Source: Tieghemostelium lacteum
Lineage: Eukaryota > Evosea > Eumycetozoa > Dictyosteliales > Raperosteliaceae
Direction: 5' to 3'
Length of the DNA stretch: 64,000 nt
NCBI GenBank assembly: GCA_001606155.1
Contig: LODT01000018.1
Coordinates: forward strand, 1 to 64,000
Part shown: positions 1 to 10,943 of the stretch, piece after piece
Position numbering within the stretch: position 1 is the stretch's first letter
How the letters are laid out: the number at the start of each line of letters is the position of its first letter
Position numbers and translations under genes: made by a program
The notes under the pieces: model-generated
The model's database searches: none
Seen by the model: the letters and a program-made list of their open reading frames with translations, nothing else
What the model was told of the DNA's origin: nothing

Positions 1-92
1 TAAAAACAAAAATAAAAAAAAAAAAAAAAAAAAATTGTTTTATGTTTTAAATAAATATTGAATTTATTATTAAAAATAGAAAGTAGTAATTA

Positions 93-2121
93 TTAATTTG
101 AAATTTCTACAGGTAAAGTTGCACCACCTTCATCAAAATCAGAAGTTGAATTTGTACTTGATGAATTTGAAATTGAATTTGGTTTACTATTGATATCAAT
201 ATTATTCTTGTGAATACTATTATTATTATTAATAAATATATAATTGTTATTACAAACTGTTAACATATTTTGGTAGTAGTCAACTAGATAGTTTTTCCAT
301 TCAAGATCTTCTTGCTCTTTTGTCATTACTACAATACCCTCAGATTTTGTACATCTTATCATACGACCAAACAGACGGAATCTAAATATCTGTCCTGGTA
401 CATCTGGAAGTAACTTTTCACGTGGCTTTGTTCTAACAAACCAAATTGTGAACCACCCAACAATGATAATTGCCAATATCCAATATAGATTGACATTATA
501 TGCAAAAGCATCGTGTACTGAGTAACCTTGTGAAATAACATGGTCATAGATTTGAGTGAACAAAAGTCCACCTCCAACGCCAGCCAAGCTCCAACTAGTA
601 AGAATCACACCATGAGTTGGTGAGATATTCTTTGGTCCAAACTGGTCATGTAAAAATGCAGGTATTATACCAAAACTTGCTCCATAACAACTGGAATTCA
701 ACCAAATCAGTATAACAAACACCACAAATGACTTGGATTCCAAAACAAATGTCATAGCACTTACTATCATAACTTGAATAGTAAGTGTAATTAGATAACA
801 ATACTTTCTTCCAATTTTGTCAGATAAAAATGCATACAACAAACGACCTGCTAAATTAAAACCACCGTTAACTGAAACTACCATAGAAGCCACAATCTTA
901 TCTTTTCCAAATATATCTTGAACTATATTGGATAGTCTTGATATAACAATTAACCCAAATATAGTATTAGCCAAAAATACAACATACATGAGTTTAAATT
1001 CCAAACTGAATAAACTCTCTACTATATTTAATCTGATATTGGGATCACGCAGATTGGTCACAATCTCTGGTGTTATCTTACCACTGTTTATAATCTGAAT
1101 TGGTAGAATCTGTCTGGCATCTTCAATCTCATCAAAATCCTCACCGATTGTAAATCCAGCATTTCTAATCTTATCAGAATTTGGTGGAAATGGATTTTCA
1201 GTGAGAATGGGTATATTCTGATTCTGAACTATAGGTGGAGGAGGTATACTAGAAGGTGGTTGAATTTCAATTTGTGATGGAGTTTGTTGTAGTACCGGAT
1301 TAGTATTTTCAATATCTTCAACAATAGGTTTAATAGGTTTCTTAAATGGATTAAAATTAGATGGAGGGTTTCTAAATATACTAGCTTGTGATAATAATAT
1401 AATTAATTGTATACTACCAAGTATAGCAAAATTCCATATAATACCAACATCATGAATTATATTCAATGGAAATTTAGCAAATGCAATAGAACCAGCACCA
1501 AATCCACAAACTGCAAATCCAGATGCCACACCCTTCTTATCAGGAAACCATTTATTCAATGAACTAACTGGTGAAATATAACAAATTCCCAACCCAAATC
1601 CACCAATAACCCCATAACCAACATAAACTAACCAAATAGCTTTCACATGTATACCAATTGCAGTCAAATAATGTCCAATTGCAAATAAAACACCTCCTAA
1701 TCCAATTCCTATTTTTTATCATTAAATTAGAATTTTTTGAAAATTTAAATAAATATAATTATAAAGTAGATACTATACCTCTTTTTGGACCTTGACGTTC
1801 TACCCAAGGACCCATAAGTGCAGCACTGAAACCAAACATTCCAATAGTTATAAAAAAAGAGATATTTGCCATATTTTTATTTTCATCGCCAAAGATTGCC
1901 TTGTCAATTGGTTTATTGTAAATCGACCATGCATAAAATGAACCAACACAAAATTGAACAATTAATGCACTTCCAAATAGTATCCATCTATCAAATGGAA
2001 TAAATTTAAATATAAAATAGGTATTATCTAGTGAATCATTATCATCATTATAATATCTAAAATCTGAATAATGATATTCTAAAAATTTAGTAAGGAAATT
2101 CTTTTTTTTTCTATTTTCCAT
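93..2121 (-). CDS. Major facilitator superfamily transporter, OFA (oxalate/formate antiporter-like) type
   Basis: Two exons, complement(join(93..1708,1779..2121)), give 652 residues. The 70-bp intron has a GTATAG donor and an AG acceptor, and the junction restores a continuous segment reading GPKRGIGLGGVLFAIGHY. The first exon holds a short basic cytosolic N-terminus and the first membrane spans (FGSALIVQFCVGSFYAWSIY), a pattern typical of OFA transporters. Later segments carry the MFS loop WFPDKKGVASG and, in the second half, GGFNLAGRLLYAFLSDKIGRKY. A long polar Pro/Asn-rich loop (about residues 230-340) separates the two six-helix halves, and the C-terminal tail is Asn/Ser-rich. By family it should move small organic anions across a membrane; the substrate cannot be read from the sequence. 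The ATG is followed by Lys-rich residues and is preceded by AT-rich DNA. The family call is firm, the substrate unknown. Confidence 0.85.
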
Positions 2122-3449
2122 TATTCCTTAATGTTTTATATTTATATTTAATATATATATATATAAAATTGAATTTAAAAATTTAGAATAAAAAGTGCGA
2201 ATTCGAAATAGTTTAAGTATTTAAGTGTATACTTGTTGTTATTAATTATATTGTTTTTATACATTATATCTTGTAATTAGACTCAATAATGAATAAACTC
2301 CAATAGATTGTCTACAAACACCACCTCCACTTTTAAAAAAATTTTTTTTTAATAATAAAACATTGTGTGGTATTTGGACTGATGTTGGTGTGGTTTAGTA
2401 TATCGTCTTACACCCCCATTAATGATTAAAATAATGTATTATTATTAGACGTCATTTTAATGTTATATACAAACAAGGTTAAATATAGATCTATTTGTCT
2501 GAATACACATTTCATCAGTGGATTCAATTGTTGATCCTACACTGTTTATCTCGTTAAATCTCTGAGTAATAAATCCAAATTTAACGATCTAATAATCAAT
2601 TTTTACTATTAATAGGGAAGGGGGTTTTGGGGTAGTGTGAGTGTATATTTAATCAGGAGTTTTAAAATTTCTTTCTTGTTTTTGTAATTGATTCGTCCTA
2701 TTATTTATATTGACATTCTTTAAAGATTTTAAATCTATTAAATTTATGATAAATGTCAAGAGAATCTCAGTATTGATTTAACAGACCTCCTAATTTGAAA
2801 AAAAAAAAAAAATACTTTTTCATATTTGAAAGTGTAATAAAGGGAGTTTTTTCACCCTAAAAGTGTAGATAGAATCATGTTTTTATTCAATATATTATTT
2901 TATTCCAACCTATGAATACCAACAAATTTATAGCTCCTCGAGGTATGCTAAGATCAATACTATTACATAAACTGTTTTAAAACTAGTAATTAAATTATAT
3001 GTACACAATTGGTTATTATTGAATTATAAAATTAGTACTATAGTTGAATATAAAAGGTAAAGAAAGAATGTTTCAGAGTGTAGCAGGTAATTCATAACTT
3101 GAGAGTTTAAAGTTATTATATATAATACCGTAGAAATACATTAGTTAGTCATTTCAAAAATATTGAGTTTAATAGTATCATCCCTTATTACAAATAAAAT
3201 TTTCATTTTGAGTCTCCTTATAAGTTTATAAGAATTAGGACCTAGCAAAACACTATAAACCTAAAACTTTGTTAAAAGGAGTTTTAAAATACTAATACCA
3301 ATAACTAACTGATAAAATTCAAATTGTTTAGATTTTTAAGATAGTGGTTCAATAAATTTGTGTGGTGTGTGATAGAGAAGGTAGGTTGATATTATTTTGA
3401 TTACATGTAATAATTTAATTTTAAAAAATTACAAATAGAAAAGAGATAA
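2122..3449. other. Intergenic region, no clear gene
   Basis: A 1.3-kb AT-rich spacer lies between the divergently transcribed transporter and the Cys-rich protein gene, so it probably holds both promoters. It contains A/T homopolymers and one short exon-like stretch, listed separately. I found no tRNA-like or long coding sequence on either strand. Confidence 0.6.
2475..2588 (-). other. Possible orphan exon or gene remnant
   Basis: On the minus strand 38 codons stay open between an AG acceptor (2590-2589, preceded by an AT-rich tract) and a GTTTGT donor (2474 downwards). The translation has balanced, protein-like composition (for example NEINSVGSTIESTDEMC), unlike the surrounding AT-rich DNA. 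No other exon could be joined to it. It may be a relic of a lost gene, an exon of a gene I failed to assemble, or chance. Confidence 0.2.
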
Positions 3450-4472
3450 ATGAAATTAAAATTAATAGTTATAATTAGTTTAATATTGATAGGTGATGTT
3501 AGTGGATATTGTCAGATATGTAGACAATTGGGTGAGAAATGTGAAGATATTTATAGTGTTAGATGTGGTGAAGGTACTGAATGTAAAAATGGATTATGTA
3601 TAGCATTGTTAAGGTGTAATGGTACTACTAAATGTCCATTTGGATACGAATGTGATAGATCATTATGTAAAGAGAGAAAGTCATTCTATGGTGACACTTG
3701 TCAAAATGTTACCTCTAGTGATGGTACCTTGATATCCAATTGTGTATATCCACTAGTTTGTGGTGTTAATGGTACTTGTGTATCAAGGAAATATGGATAT
3801 TGTGAATATAGTTCAATGGAATGTGATTATGATTACTATTGTAATACAACTTCAAAGAAATGTCAGAGAAAGGCACAGAATGCAGGTGAAGATTGTTACA
3901 GTTTACTACCGGAAAGTTGTAGAGATGGTTTAGTTTGTGTACCTTCACATAACCAATCTGAATCCAGATATGAATGTCATGGTTTGTTTACAGGTAGAGA
4001 AGGTCAGAGATGTATACCATCTCATGAAAGTGTTCCATCAGAGTTCATTGATATGCCTTACATCTACAAATCAGTTTGTAACAGTACTGCTAACTTGGTA
4101 TGTGATTTCCGAGATCAACAATGCAAGAAATACTCTCACTTATCAGTGGACACTGAAGGTGATTGTCCACCTTCTGACTATGCACTATGTCAATACAACA
4201 GTGCATCGACTTCTGAAATCTATTGTGGGCAGGTATATAGATTAACTAAACTTTGTACACTTCTCTATGACAAGGTACTAAAATGTGCACAACGAAACAA
4301 ACTGTCAATGTATGGTCAATTGAAATACCTAAATCAATGTTCAAAAGAAATTTGTGACTACTCTGCTAGTTGTGTAGCTGATAGAGGTTTAGGTTTTGAA
4401 TCTTGTATTACAAATAGAATCTATTATTGTCCTGCAAATGTTATCGTTCCATCAAATAACACTCTAAAATAA
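3450..4472 (+). CDS. Secreted cysteine-rich protein
   Basis: This single-exon gene encodes 340 residues. The first 19 form a signal peptide (MKLKLIVIISLILIGDVSG), followed by a mature protein with about 40 cysteines in repeated modules of the type C-x(2)-C...GEKC...C-x(5)-C-x(3)-LC. The first half (CQICRQLGEKC, TKCPFGYECDRSLC) resembles the Dickkopf-N or EGF-like Cys-rich modules common in dictyostelid secreted proteins. Several NxT/NxS sites fit N-glycosylation. There is no membrane segment or GPI tail, so it is probably secreted or matrix-associated. The start is the first ATG after an A-rich leader. No enzymatic motif is visible. The exact family is not recognised. Confidence 0.8.
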   Translation: MKLKLIVIISLILIGDVSGYCQICRQLGEKCEDIYSVRCGEGTECKNGLCIALLRCNGTTKCPFGYECDRSLCKERKSFYGDTCQNVTSSDGTLISNCVYPLVCGVNGTCVSRKYGYCEYSSMECDYDYYCNTTSKKCQRKAQNAGEDCYSLLPESCRDGLVCVPSHNQSESRYECHGLFTGREGQRCIPSHESVPSEFIDMPYIYKSVCNSTANLVCDFRDQQCKKYSHLSVDTEGDCPPSDYALCQYNSASTSEIYCGQVYRLTKLCTLLYDKVLKCAQRNKLSMYGQLKYLNQCSKEICDYSASCVADRGLGFESCITNRIYYCPANVIVPSNNTLK

Positions 4473-4606
4473 AAATAACTGTTGAAAATTGAAAAGATAA
4501 ACATAGAAAATATTTTATGCACCTTCACCAATATTTTCACATTTGTTGCATCTTCTCAACCAACCACCACCTTTTATGCCAAACCTATAATGCCTACAGT
4601 TTTAAT

Positions 4607-4765
4607 AATCATTCTATATAAAAAATTATTTAGTAGATCCACCACGAGGTCAAGGTCCATATATGATATCTAGTGGATTCTATCTAAGAATTTATCCAGG
4701 TTTTGATTTCAATTATACTCTCAATGATTTTGGTTATTTGATTTCTCAGCAAACATATAATAAAA
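4607..4765 (+). pseudogene. Fragment of the GPI-type surface-protein gene family
   Basis: About 150 bp match the middle exon of the surface-protein genes at 20.9 kb and 24.9 kb, with shared codons for FYIKNYLVDPP, GFYLRIYPGFDFNY and NDFGYLISQQ. No signal peptide exon, Pro-rich stalk or GPI tail exon is present around it. The upstream Thr/Pro-rich stretch (4500-4600) does not match. It therefore looks like a dispersed exon relic. One position agrees with the 24.9-kb copy (LISQQ) and others with the 20.9-kb copy (DP, GPYMIS), so it is an independent old copy and not a recent break-off. Confidence 0.75.
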
Positions 4766-5052
4766 TTTTTATATAAAATATTAATATTAATTTTTCAATA
4801 TTTGATAAAATTCTACTATAAGAGTTGGATATCTGCTCTAAAAAAATATTTAATTTTTATTTATAGCATGCACCATTGATTTAATTCTTTTATTTTCAAA
4901 TACAATATCATAATTGGTTTCATCAAAAAAAGGATATTGTGAATCATCTGGATGGGTTTTAGATATATTAATCAAAAAACTATGAAATGCAAAAAAAACA
5001 AAATTTTTTTTAATCACTTGTTCTATGAGAAATATTGAGGGTTTATTTTATA

Positions 5053-5072
5053 TTTGATCAAAGAGATAAATC
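5053..5072 (+). promoter_or_regulatory. Conserved leader element of the F-box/LRR-like family
   Basis: The 20 bp directly before the ATG, TTTGATCAAAGAGATAAATC, recur with at most one change before the starts at 9110 (-) and 45407 (-). It includes the palindrome TTTGATCAAA. The coding sequences of the 5-kb and 7-9-kb copies have diverged visibly, so the conservation may be functional (transcription start or translation context), though shared descent could also explain it. Confidence 0.45.
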
Positions 5073-6827
5073 ATGTTGATCAGATCATTAATAGTTTACA
5101 TAATCAATTTGTGGGTTAGTTATGGAAATAAATCAAATTTTAGGTTTAAACATACAATGGGTGTAATTTCAAAACTCAGATTAGTATCAAAAGAATTTAC
5201 AGCAACCACAATACCTTTAATAGATTGGGGTGAAATTGAAATTAAAACAGAGAATGATATGGAAATATTGAATAAACTATTCAACCCAAAACCTAAATTG
5301 GATAGGATCTATTTATCATGTCTTGATGAAAAGATTGTTACCAAATACCCATCATGGATTATTTATCTATCAGAAATAGAACCACATATAAAAAACAGGT
5401 ACCCAATAACAGCATATCAATTGATTAATAAGGATAGATTGAAATCACTGCTTTGGTTATATAATATTCAACCTATTAATAATATTGTTAATTATTCTAG
5501 TAACTCTTTGAAAAAGCTAAACTATATAGTGAAATCACATGGAATTATTACTGATCTATCTGATATTGCAATGAGTTTTTTAAATCTAGTTGAATTAGAA
5601 ATATATAGTAATTATAATTTAATTCAGAACGTGAATTCATTGGGTCAACTTGAACATTTAAAAATAGTATCATTTGCATCTGTAACATGCAACATTGGTA
5701 GTTTCATTGAACTGTTAGAAAGAAAAGAATGCACTATAGAGACTATTAAATTGGAAAATTCAAGGTTTACTCAAGCTATAGAGCTGCCTGATCATGGTTT
5801 AATAGAAAATCAACAAGAAGATTTTGATAATATATTAGATGCATTGTCACGAAATAGCTATCTTAAAACATTTTCAATATACAATTTTTCTTTACCTGTA
5901 CCTTTCAGCAAACAATATCTGATTCAGTTTTTAAATGGTAATAAAACATTGACAAAACTCAAAATTATCCCTTGTCAAATCATTGTTGATGATAGCATAA
6001 TTTATCAACCAATTACCAATACAACTCTAAAGTACTTTGATCACAGGTTCCACAATGATATTCTTGGTCAAATTTTATTAAATGAATGGATTGGACCATC
6101 AGCATTAGTGAATCCATATTATTCATCCACCAACAATATACCTCTAATCTCAAAAGGTAATCATCCAAATATCAATGTCTATTATTACGATGGTTCAAAA
6201 GACAATCTAAATAATCTAATTGATATTTTAAAGCCAATCTACAAGGGAATTGACAATATTTATCTTAGTATTGAGGATAATGATATGATTGAAGAGGTTA
6301 TAGAAGCATTGAAAGAATATTTACCATCCAATCATGAAATTATTACCATAAATCTTGAACATGGATTAGAGATTGCGAAATACCTAATTCAGTTAAATCA
6401 TCCATCAATCAAAGAGTTAACATTAGATTTATTCAACCCCATAGATCAAGATATTGCTATAAATCTTCTAAAATCATTTTGTACCAATAACAATCACATT
6501 CAAAACATTTCAATAAGATTTGAACTCAACTCACTAAATTTATCAGAGCTCATTGATTCAATAACTGAGATTATTGAAAACAATCACAATATTTATTGTA
6601 TTGAACTCTTTTTATATATTCCAAAGGATTCAATAATCAGCACTACCAATCTAAATCAAAGTTATGAAAGATTTGAAAAAACCCTTTCAAAATTTTATCA
6701 CTATTTAGATTTCATAAGCATTATTATTTTTAGAATAGTACAGGAGCAAAAAGATATTGATCTATTAAATCCATTTGAAAACATCCTATCAAAATATTCA
6801 ATACTATATAATATAAAATATATATAA
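5073..6827 (+). CDS. F-box/LRR-like family protein, intact copy
   Basis: This intronless gene encodes 584 residues. The N-terminus (MLIRSLIVYIINLW) runs into a motif ISKLRLVSKEFTATTIPLI that resembles the end of an F-box (LRLVSKxF). Leucine-rich segments of about 25-30 residues follow (LKKLNYIVKS, LGQLEHLKIVSFA, LKTFSIYNFSLPVPF, IKELTLDLFNPI), consistent with a degenerate LRR solenoid. If truly F-box it would be a substrate receptor of SCF ubiquitin ligases; that is inference from weak similarity. Three relatives lie in this window: a near-identical copy at 43650-45407 (-), a frameshifted copy at 7375-9110 (-) and a decayed piece near 41.1-41.8 kb. The 20 bp before the ATG are conserved between copies. 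Confidence 0.75.
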   Translation: MLIRSLIVYIINLWVSYGNKSNFRFKHTMGVISKLRLVSKEFTATTIPLIDWGEIEIKTENDMEILNKLFNPKPKLDRIYLSCLDEKIVTKYPSWIIYLSEIEPHIKNRYPITAYQLINKDRLKSLLWLYNIQPINNIVNYSSNSLKKLNYIVKSHGIITDLSDIAMSFLNLVELEIYSNYNLIQNVNSLGQLEHLKIVSFASVTCNIGSFIELLERKECTIETIKLENSRFTQAIELPDHGLIENQQEDFDNILDALSRNSYLKTFSIYNFSLPVPFSKQYLIQFLNGNKTLTKLKIIPCQIIVDDSIIYQPITNTTLKYFDHRFHNDILGQILLNEWIGPSALVNPYYSSTNNIPLISKGNHPNINVYYYDGSKDNLNNLIDILKPIYKGIDNIYLSIEDNDMIEEVIEALKEYLPSNHEIITINLEHGLEIAKYLIQLNHPSIKELTLDLFNPIDQDIAINLLKSFCTNNNHIQNISIRFELNSLNLSELIDSITEIIENNHNIYCIELFLYIPKDSIISTTNLNQSYERFEKTLSKFYHYLDFISIIIFRIVQEQKDIDLLNPFENILSKYSILYNIKYI

Positions 6828-7086
6828 AATTAGCAATAATAATAATAATAATAATAATACTTTTATATTTATTTATATTTAAGTATACTGTGTTTAAATA
6901 AAAATTATAATTATAATATAATATAAGTGAGGAACATGGGAATTGATAATACCCTTTATCGATTTTTCAATGATGGCTGACTAAAAAAATATTTTTAAAA
7001 TAATGTTTTGGTTTTATATTTATGAAGTTATTTTTAGATTTTATTTTTCTTAGAAATATATGTGCTGCACATATATTAAAAACAAT
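6828..7086 (+). repeat. 3' flank shared with the 43.6-kb F-box/LRR-like copy
   Basis: After the stop, an (AAT)n run (6835-6860) and about 150 bp of flank, including a segment reading AGTGAGGAACATGGGAATTG, recur in inverted orientation at about 43.47-43.65 kb. The duplicated unit therefore includes the gene plus its 3' flank. Confidence 0.7.
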
Positions 7087-7310
7087 TTAATATTTAAAAG
7101 CATCAAGATGATGAGATGAAATTTTATGGAATAGGTCTCTTGGATTAAATAGGAATAATCCAATTACATCAGATGATACATTAAACGATGTCATTGTAAA
7201 ACTCCTAGTTGATATAGACTCTTCACCTCTAAAATGCCAACTTTCTATTGCCCAATTAGGTAAGGAATCCAAACAAAAACCAAATTCTCTAGATTGTGAT
7301 GTATTAAATA
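7087..7310 (+). mobile_element. Transposase fragment, same family as debris at 23.9 kb
   Basis: An open plus-strand frame without a usable start begins DEILWNRSLGLNR and continues with VKLLVDIDSSPLKCQLSIAQ. It matches the sequence at about 23,940-24,030, which reads DEIIWNRSLGKWE...NLVDIDSSEANP. The 23.9-kb relative sits inside P-element/THAP9-like transposase debris, so this piece is probably from the same kind of DNA transposon. It lies between two inverted F-box/LRR-like copies. Confidence 0.45.
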
Positions 7311-7359
7311 AATATATTATTTTTATTATTATTATCTACATCTTGACCTATTGTTAATT

Positions 7360-9110
7360 TTACAAATATTTAAATTTTAAATTATATAGTATTGAATATT
7401 TTGATAGGATGTTTTCAAATGGATTTAATAGATCAATATCTTTTGTTTCCTGAATTACTCCTCTACATATTGAAATGTTTATAAAATCTAAGTAGTGATA
7501 AAATTTTGAAAGGGTTTTTTCAAATCTTTCAAAACTTTGATTTAGATTGGTGGTGTCGATTATTGAATCCTTTGGAACACTTAAAAAGAGTTCAATACAA
7601 TAAATATTGTGATTGTTTTCAATAATCTCAGTTATTGAATCAATGAACTCTGATAAATATAGTGAGTTGAGTTCAAATCTTGGTGAAATGTTTTGAATGT
7701 GAATGTGATTGCTATTGGTACAAAATGATTTTAGAAGATTTATAGCAATATCTTGATCTATGGGGTTGAATAAATCTAATGGTAACTCTTTGATTGATGG
7801 ATGATTTAACTGAATTAGATATTTGGCAATCTCTAATCCATTTTCAAGATTTATGGTAATAATTTCATTATTGGATGGTAAATATTCTTTTAGTGTTTCT
7901 ATAACCTCTTCAACCATATCATTATCCTCAATATGAAGCCATACATTTTTAATACCCTTGTAGGTCGACTTTAAGATATCAATTAGATTATTTAGATTGT
8001 CTTTTGAACCATCGTAATAATAGAAATCGATATTTGGATGATTTCCTTTTGAGATTAAAGGTATATTGTTGGTATGTGAATAACATGGATTCACTAATGC
8101 CGATGGTCCAATCCATTCATTTAATACAATTTGACCAAGTACATCATCGGGAAACATGCGATCAAAGTACTTTAGAGTTGTATTGGTAATTGGTTGATAA
8201 ATTATACTATCATCAACTATGATTTGACAAGGGCCATTCCGAGATTTGTCAATGTTTTATTTCCATTTAAAAACTGAATCAGATTTTGTTTGCTGAAAGG
8301 TACAGGGAAAGTTAAATTGTATATTGAAAATGTTTTAAGATAGCTATTTCGTGACAATGCATCTAATATATTATCATAATGCTCTTGTTGATTTTCGAAA
8401 TCATTAAAATCAGGCAGCTCTATAGCTTGAGTAAACGTTGAAAGTTGCAATTTAATAGTCTCTATAGTGCATTCTTTTCTTTCTAACAGTTCAATGAAAC
8501 TACCAATGTTGCATATTACAGATGCAAATGAAACTATTTTTAAATGTTCAAGTTGACCCAATGAATTCACGTTCTGAATTTTGCTACTTATTTCTAATTT
8601 AACCAAATTTAAAAAACTCATTGTAATATCAGATAGATCAGTAATAATTCTAGGTTCTCTAACTATATATTTTAACTTTTTCAAAGAGTTACTAGAATAA
8701 TTAACAATATTATGATTATTATACTCCCAAACAAGTGATTTCAATCTATCCTTATTAATCAATTGATATGCTGTTATTGGGAAAGTGAGCTCTATATTTG
8801 TGTGTGTTTCTGATAGATAAATAATCCATGATGGGTATTTGGTAACAATCTTTTCATCAAGACATGATAAATAGATCCTATCCAATTTAGGTTTTGGGTT
8901 GAATAGTTTATTCAATATTTCCATATCATTCTCTGTTTTAATTTCAATTTCATCCCAATATATTAAAGGTATTATGGTTGCTGTAAATTCTTTTGATATT
9001 AATCTGAGTTTTGAAATTACATCTATTGTATGTTTAAACTTTTTATATGATTTATTTCCAAAACATACCCATAAATTGATTATGTAAACTATTAATGATC
9101 TGGTCATCAT
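7360..9110 (-). pseudogene. F-box/LRR-like family protein, frameshifted copy
   Basis: The gene is colinear with the 5073-6827 gene along its whole length but is read in two frames: 8217..9110 (297 residues, start MMTRSLIVYIINLW) and 7360..8157 (265 residues, from MFPDDVLGQIVLNEW on). The frame changes near 8230-8245, where the copy reads AATCTCGGAATGG against AAACTCAAAATTAT in the intact relative; the copy is one base shorter. Both halves are otherwise free of stops and retain the family pattern, so the break is recent or an assembly error. It lies tail-to-tail with the 5-kb copy. It carries the same conserved leader (9111-9130). Local similarity to the 5-kb copy is high but clearly below that of the 43.6-kb copy. 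Confidence 0.75.
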
Positions 9111-9655
9111 GATTTATCTCTTTGATCAAATATAAAAGGTAACTTTGTGCAAAAAAATAAAAGCATTATTTTGTTTGGTTTTTTACAAATTTTTAGATGA
9201 TATTTTTTTTTAGAAACTATTAAGACATTACTGACTATTTTAATATCTACATATAGAGCTTGAGAAATATCTATAGTTATCACCCTGATTATCTTTATTT
9301 ATATTTTTATTTAAAAAAAATTTTTAATATTTATCTTTTATTAAGGGTAGAAGATAGATATTGAAAGATCCTTAGGTAACAAAGTTGACGTAGAAAAGGA
9401 TAATCAGCCAAAGATATAGAATATTCATTTTAATTAACATCGGGTTTTATCCACACATTTATCCTCAAACAACAAAGATCTGGACAATAACACTCTAACA
9501 CAAAAACACTGGTCATCTTGTCAATTTTTTTCATAACTGTAAGTAAGTTTGAATTTAGTGCTTTTTGTCAAATTTATTTTATCCAATTTATAAAATTTAA
9601 ATAGAAAATAAAAAAATGTAAACACTATTCACTAAAGTACAAACAAATAATTAAA
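9111..9655. other. Intergenic region
   Basis: About 545 bp of AT-rich DNA separate the divergent starts at 9110 (-) and 9656 (+). Apart from the leader element at 9111-9130 I see no coding or structured signal. Confidence 0.5.
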
Positions 9656-10246
9656 ATGAAATCTATATTCAATTCTATTGTTAATCCTACAGATTTTTTA
9701 TCTCCTCCTAACTTTGATGGTTTTATTAATAAACCAGATATAGAAGACTATAATAAAAAATTGAAAACATTAGAAGATAATTATCAATCTCAACTAGAGC
9801 AATTCAAATATCTATATCTAAATAGTAACAATGAAAAAGTATGTATAAATAAAAAAATGTAAAATTGTATTTATATTATTAATTTCATATAATTAGAAAA
9901 TTATAGTTAAACATTTATTGTTTTTAAATTTTAAGTTGGGTAATTATATTAAACTGTTAATTGTGATTTATATATATGAAAAAATTCAAAATGATTGTAG
10001 AATGAGAAATGTTTCACCAGTTTTTACACATGAAAACTTTCTGTCTATATTAAACCCTTCAATGAAAAAACTTTTAGAACAATGGTATATGAAAGCTTAT
10101 CACAGAGATACTTTAAAAATGGTTTATGAATGGAAAGTTTGTATAAAATGAAATATTAATGCCAATCCCAATTTCAAATAATATTAACTTTTTTTAATAT
10201 AATGTAGGTTCAAATCAATTGCTTAAATAATGACCTTTTAAAGTAA
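9656..10246 (+). CDS. Small multi-exon gene, function unknown
   Basis: The first exon starts at ATG 9656 with MKSIFNSIVNPTDFLSPPNF and continues into a charged helical stretch (DYNKKLKTLEDNYQSQLEQF) ending near 9838 or 9859. The next clear coding part starts near 10001 (MRNVSPVFTHENFLSILNPS) and runs to WYMKAYHRDTLKMVYEWK at 10136. A GTTTGT donor and the acceptor at 10206-10207 then add VQINCLNNDLLK and a TAA at 10244-10246. The first intron is uncertain: either the GTATGT at 9839 or the GTAAAA at about 9860 could be the donor; the second keeps frame with the acceptor before 10000. The product would be about 130-150 residues, soluble and mostly helical. I do not recognise it. Confidence 0.5.
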
Positions 10247-10265
10247 AGAAAAATAAATGAATAGA

Positions 10266-10943
10266 TTAGAATTTTGGTTTATTACCATTGAAATTTAATG
10301 ATAAGATGACATCAATTTCTTTTTTGAAAGATGGAATTTTTTCTAAAGATTCAAAGTATCTGACAATGTTGGTATACTCTTTATAGTTTGGTAAGAATCC
10401 AAATCTTAGGTATATTAACCAAGTGAATAAAGCAAAATCAGCAATGGTTAATTCATTAGCAGCTACAAATTGTCTTGTGGCTAGATGATCATTCAGAACA
10501 TTAAATACTCTTTGAACAACTGTTAACAGTCTTTCTTGAGCCTCTGGTATCTGTTTAGGGACAAAATAGTGATTTGTGCAAAATTCAGAAAGAAATGGTG
10601 CAAAACTAGAGTTGTGCCAGAACAGCCATTCAATAGTCTCCCAATGGTCATTGGGTCTACTAACTCTATCTGGTAGATATCTACCTGATGTCTCACCAAG
10701 GTATTGTAGAATGGCACCAGATTCAAATATAGTAATGGATTTGCCATCTCTTTTGTCAATGATAGCTGGAATTTTACCATTTGGGTTTATTCTTTTGTAA
10801 ACATCAGTTTTATTCTCACCTGCCCAAACATTAACCTTATTGTATTGGAAATCAATTCCCAATGCATCCAACAGAATGTGTACACTGTGTGGAGATGGTG
10901 CATTATTCGAATAGAGATTTAATTTATTTTCAATTGGTTCCAT
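10266..10943 (-). CDS. Glutathione S-transferase (YfcG/Ure2-like)
   Basis: The gene encodes 225 residues, a normal length for a cytosolic GST. The N-terminal thioredoxin-like domain holds the cis-Pro loop (NPNGKIPAIID) and the glutathione gamma-glutamate-binding motif ESGAILQYL; the helical C-terminal domain has the N-capping motif LTIADFALFTWL. The arrangement NPNGKIPAI...ESGAILQYL matches the bacterial YfcG/YghU and fungal Ure2p branch. Family members conjugate or reduce substrates with glutathione in the cytosol. A paralogue on the same strand begins 223 bp beyond its start (11166-11846), so this is a tandem duplicate. There is no intron. Confidence 0.9.
   Translation of the reverse strand: MEPIENKLNLYSNNAPSPHSVHILLDALGIDFQYNKVNVWAGENKTDVYKRINPNGKIPAIIDKRDGKSITIFESGAILQYLGETSGRYLPDRVSRPNDHWETIEWLFWHNSSFAPFLSEFCTNHYFVPKQIPEAQERLLTVVQRVFNVLNDHLATRQFVAANELTIADFALFTWLIYLRFGFLPNYKEYTNIVRYFESLEKIPSFKKEIDVILSLNFNGNKPKF

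Noticed and set aside
5200-5215. TTTACAGCAACC, similar to the 3' motif of dictyostelid class I small RNAs
   Set aside because: It lies in the coding frame of the F-box/LRR-like gene and lacks the matching 5' stem.
10200-10230. GGTTCAAATC, which resembles a tRNA T-loop
   Set aside because: No acceptor or anticodon stems fold around it; it is the start of the last exon of the small gene.
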